Source: an uncultured Oscillospiraceae bacterium (GTDB lineage Bacteria; Bacillota; Clostridia; Oscillospirales; Oscillospiraceae). Taken from it: a stretch of DNA of 46,176 nt. The notes beneath the pieces were generated by a model. The model did not search any database. It was not told where the DNA came from and was given only the letters and a program-made list of their open reading frames with translations. Where the stretch lies: NCBI GenBank assembly GCA_904395905.1, contig CAJFNZ010000064.1:1-46176 (forward strand), written 5' to 3'. Position numbers and translations under genes: made by a program. Of the stretch, positions 44,239 through 46,176 are shown piece by piece; position 1 is the first letter of the stretch, and every line of letters starts with the position of its first letter.

Positions 44239-45075
44239 ATGCAGCGGATTTTGACGGAAGCCCGGACGGCGGCCTATGCCGCCCACCTGCGGCGGGAGGA
44301 ACGGAGCGAGAGCACCGTGGCGAAGTATCTCCGGGCCGTCCGGGCCCTGGCGGCGTTTGCGGAGGGGCGGCCGATGACGAAGGAGCTGGTGGCGGCCCAC
44401 AAGGCCCGGCTGGTCGAGGCCGGGCGCGGGGCCTCGACCGTCAACGGGGCCGTGGCCGCCATCAACGGCCTGCTGTCCTTTTTGGGCTGGGAGGACTGCC
44501 GGGTCAAGGCGGTGCGGGTCCAGCGGAGCGCCTTTTGCAGCGCCCGGCGGGAGCTGAGCCGGGAGGAGTACCGGCGGCTCCTGGACGCCGCCCGGGGGCG
44601 GGAGCGGCTGCAGCTGGCGATGCAGACCCTCTGCGCCAGCGGCATCCGGGTGTCGGAACTGCGCCATTTTACCGTGGAGGCGGTCCGCCGGGGAGAGGTG
44701 ACCATCCGCTGCAAGGGCAAGACCCGGACCGTCCTGCTGCCGGGCCGGCTGCGCGAACGGCTGCTGGCCTACGCCCGGCGGCAGGGGATTGCCGCCGGCG
44801 TGGTCTTCCGCACCCGCGGCGGGAAGCCCCTGGACCGCAGCTACATCTGGGCCCAGATGAAAGCCCTCTGCGGCCTCGCCTGCGTCTGCCGCGACAAGGT
44901 CTTCCCCCACAACCTCCGGCGGCTCTTTGCGCGCAGCTTCTACCGGGTGGAGAAGGATCTGGCGCGCCTGGCCGACGTCCTGGGGCACAGCCGCCTGGAG
45001 ACGACGAGAATTTATATTATGACGACCGGAGCCGAGCACCGCCGGCAGCTGGAACGCCTGCATCTGCTGCTGTAA
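44239..45075 (+). CDS. Tyrosine recombinase (XerD-like), probable DNA invertase
   Basis: 278 residues with all catalytic residues of the tyrosine-recombinase family: Arg 137 in ASGIRVSELR, Lys near 161, His 224 and Arg 227 in PHNLRRLF, His 250 in LGHSRLETT and the nucleophile Tyr 259 in RIYI. The N-terminal SAM-like domain is about residues 1-95. GC is high again, unlike the preceding island. The gene ends 22 bases before a perfect 26-bp repeat that recurs inverted 218 bases further on. That makes it the obvious enzyme for flipping the segment. The ATG has ggaggggaa upstream. Confidence 0.93.
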   Translation: MQRILTEARTAAYAAHLRREERSESTVAKYLRAVRALAAFAEGRPMTKELVAAHKARLVEAGRGASTVNGAVAAINGLLSFLGWEDCRVKAVRVQRSAFCSARRELSREEYRRLLDAARGRERLQLAMQTLCASGIRVSELRHFTVEAVRRGEVTIRCKGKTRTVLLPGRLRERLLAYARRQGIAAGVVFRTRGGKPLDRSYIWAQMKALCGLACVCRDKVFPHNLRRLFARSFYRVEKDLARLADVLGHSRLETTRIYIMTTGAEHRRQLERLHLLL

Positions 45076-45092
45076 CAACGGGGAGACGAAAC

Positions 45093-45128
45093 AAGCCTTC
45101 CACGGAATATTCATTCCGTGGAAGGCTT
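45093..45128 (+). terminator. 16-bp hairpin over the left inverted repeat
   Basis: aagccttccacggaat pairs with 45113-45128 around an attc loop. The last six bases lie inside the invertible segment, so the full stem exists only in this orientation. It may end recombinase transcription, but no T-run follows on the plus strand; leftward it is followed by gtttcgtct. Confidence 0.45.
45097..45122 (+). repeat. Left inverted repeat (recombination site)
   Basis: 26 bases perfectly inverted at 45341-45366. It has two 11-base arms (ttccacggaat and attccgtggaa, the last base of the right arm just outside) around an asymmetric attc centre, like the core sites of Xer-type recombinases. In the right copy the centre reads gaat, fixing opposite direction. 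Confidence 0.85.
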
Positions 45129-45156
45129 CTCAAAGCCTTGCGCCAAATTTTGTTAC

Positions 45157-45185
45157 AGTATATCAATCTGTCGCAGAAAAGTCAA
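45157..45185 (-). promoter_or_regulatory. Near-consensus promoter inside the invertible segment
   Basis: On the minus strand TTGACT (45185-45180) and TATACT (45162-45157) are exactly 17 bases apart, with TGA just before the -10 as an extended -10. This is the best promoter in the window and presently reads leftward, away from the xylanase gene. Confidence 0.85.
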
Positions 45186-45340
45186 GTCGTCTTATGATTT
45201 TTCAACAAAATAGACAAGGCAATGGAGGCCCCTGTCGCTCTGCAAACTGCGGAAGCGGCTGCGGGCCTATTGTTCGTTCCTTCCGATTTGTGGGAGTGCC
45301 CGGATGCGGGGCAATCCCGGAACAGGCGCGGCGCGGGAAC

Positions 45341-45366
45341 TCCACGGAATGAATATTCCGTGGAAG
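45341..45366 (-). repeat. Right inverted repeat (recombination site)
   Basis: Exact inverted copy of 45097-45122, with centre gaat in place of attc. Outside it the sequence ccatagtatc differs from the left flank, so the identity ends sharply at 26 bases, as expected for a recombination site. Confidence 0.85.
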
Positions 45367-45569
45367 CCATAGTATCTAGCCCATGGGGAGGCGCGCCGCG
45401 CCGTGGCGCTGCGTGCCGTGGGAATACATTTGCGCAGAATCTGAGGAAATCCGGCGAGGGGAGAGGTGACGGCGATGGCGTGAAGAGGACCTGCGGCCGC
45501 GCGGCGCGGCCGGCTGCAGGCGCCTGCGGGTCTGCCGCGCTGAAACTCACAAATAAGAGGGAAGAGTTT
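45367..45569 (+). other. Leader region of the xylanase gene
   Basis: No gene and no convincing promoter was found between the right repeat and the start codon. GC-rich inverted repeats occur near 45391-45420 and 45492-45530. The ribosome site is agaggga at 45556-45562. With the recombinase end and the invertible segment this fills the 494 bases between the two genes. Confidence 0.5.
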
Positions 45570-46176
45570 ATGAAATTTACGATACGCAAACGGCTCCGTC
45601 AGCTGACCTCTGGCCTCCTGGCCCTGGTGATGCTGGTGGGGACCGCCGGCCTCCTGGCAGGACCAGCCCAGGCGGCCGGTGCCATCGAGGATGGGAACTG
45701 GGATACGGTAACGCCGTTGAAGGACATCTATGCGGACGACTTCCTGATGGGCACGACCATCAGCAGCGGCAACTTCGGTACGACGAAGTATGACTTCATC
45801 CAGTACCACTTCAACGCGATGACCCCGGAGAATGAGACGAAGCCCGACCAAATCTGGAACCGTCCCTCTCAGGAGCCCAACTTCACGAACGCGGACAAGA
45901 TTATCACCAACGGCCACGAGGACGGCTTCTATGTGGTCGGCCACGCCTTTGCCTGGCACAACCAGTCCAACCACTGGCCGGAGCGGGCGGCGCAGTACAC
46001 CCAGGACGTCGAATGGGACTACTGGGAGGCCAGGTACCAGCTGGAGCGGTACATCCGCACCATCGCCGGCCACTTTGAGGAGGCCGGCAACCAGTTCGAC
46101 GCCTGGGACGTGGTCAACGAGGCCATGCGCGACAATCCCGACAACCCCACCGACTGGCGCAACGCCCTGCGCCACG
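45570..46176 (+). CDS. Secreted GH10 endo-1,4-beta-xylanase (3' end cut by window)
   Basis: 202 codons are visible. A signal peptide (KRLRQLTSGLLALVMLVGT, cleavage after AQA near residue 35) marks it as exported. The GH10 fold is shown by FNAMTPENETKPDQIW near 80, GHAFAWHNQ near 125 and DAWDVVNEAMRD near 180, whose Glu is the acid-base catalyst. The nucleophile Glu lies beyond the window. It cuts xylan backbones in plant cell wall. The ATG at 45570 follows agaggga. Its only evident strong promoter is in the invertible segment upstream, facing the wrong way here. Confidence 0.93.
   Translation, partial: MKFTIRKRLRQLTSGLLALVMLVGTAGLLAGPAQAAGAIEDGNWDTVTPLKDIYADDFLMGTTISSGNFGTTKYDFIQYHFNAMTPENETKPDQIWNRPSQEPNFTNADKIITNGHEDGFYVVGHAFAWHNQSNHWPERAAQYTQDVEWDYWEARYQLERYIRTIAGHFEEAGNQFDAWDVVNEAMRDNPDNPTDWRNALRH

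Larger units (their letters stand above)
45097..45366. other. Invertible promoter segment (OFF orientation)
   Basis: Two 26-bp inverted repeats enclose 218 bases (45123-45340) with no gene. The left part is AT-rich and carries a strong promoter on the minus strand; the right part is GC-rich. Recombination between the repeats would turn the promoter to face the xylanase gene, with transcription starting near 45313. In the present state it points to the 3' end of the recombinase gene. Flipping is predicted from the sequence, not shown. Confidence 0.8.

Noticed and set aside
45193-45198. Plus-strand TATGAT inside the invertible segment as an ON promoter
   Set aside because: The -35 position 16 to 18 bases upstream matches at most three bases of the consensus, far weaker than the minus-strand promoter. 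It cannot be fully excluded as a weak basal start.
1-46176. tRNA, rRNA and insertion sequences
   Set aside because: No tRNA-like cloverleaf, rRNA segment or transposase gene was recognised by reading; a tRNAscan or Rfam run could still find something short.

Overview
The window looks like a chromosomal piece of a high-GC clostridial Firmicute, most like the gut Oscillospiraceae. Reasons: strong AGGAGG-type ribosome sites, many ATGA/GTGA stop-start overlaps, the Firmicutes GTPases RbgA and EngB, a sporulation-type collagen-like protein, and a vanG-type cluster ordered as in some Clostridia. No ribosomal RNA or tRNA gene was recognised, so the placement is tentative.

Layout. 1-4.2 kb: prfA, ywlC, coaE and an M18 aminopeptidase; coaE and the aminopeptidase share one frame with no stop between them. 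4.2-10.0 kb: a complete vanG-type glycopeptide-resistance cluster vanR-vanS-vanG-vanXY-vanT, with three 11-bp direct repeats in front of vanG as the likely VanR site. 10.0-10.35 kb: terminators and a structured repeat. 10.35-13.9 kb, minus strand: aldo/keto reductase, arylamine N-acetyltransferase, RsmI and a TrmN6-like methyltransferase. 14.0-16.5 kb: lepB-rbgA-rnhB-yraN. 16.5-25.8 kb: a repeat-bearing leader, thrC, a metallophosphoesterase, then tig-clpP-clpX-lon-engB. 25.9-27.4 kb: a collagen-like surface protein facing a DUF5662 gene.

27.6-39.25 kb is a compact, one-direction, podovirus-like virion and lysis module (small and large terminase, scaffold, capsid, portal, fibre, holin, amidase, tail nozzle, adaptor, internal protein). 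It has no replication, repressor or integrase gene and its GC matches the host, so it is a domesticated prophage or gene-transfer-agent candidate. An inverted copy of the structured repeat from 10.1 kb follows, then a small serine recombinase. 40.2-44.0 kb is an AT-richer island of five envelope genes, including zinc-ribbon membrane proteins.

44.2-46.2 kb holds the most striking system. A tyrosine recombinase gene is followed by two perfect 26-bp inverted repeats enclosing 218 bp. Inside is a near-consensus promoter that points away from the downstream gene, a secreted GH10 xylanase cut by the window end. This reads as an invertible promoter switch caught in the OFF orientation, giving phase-variable xylanase expression.
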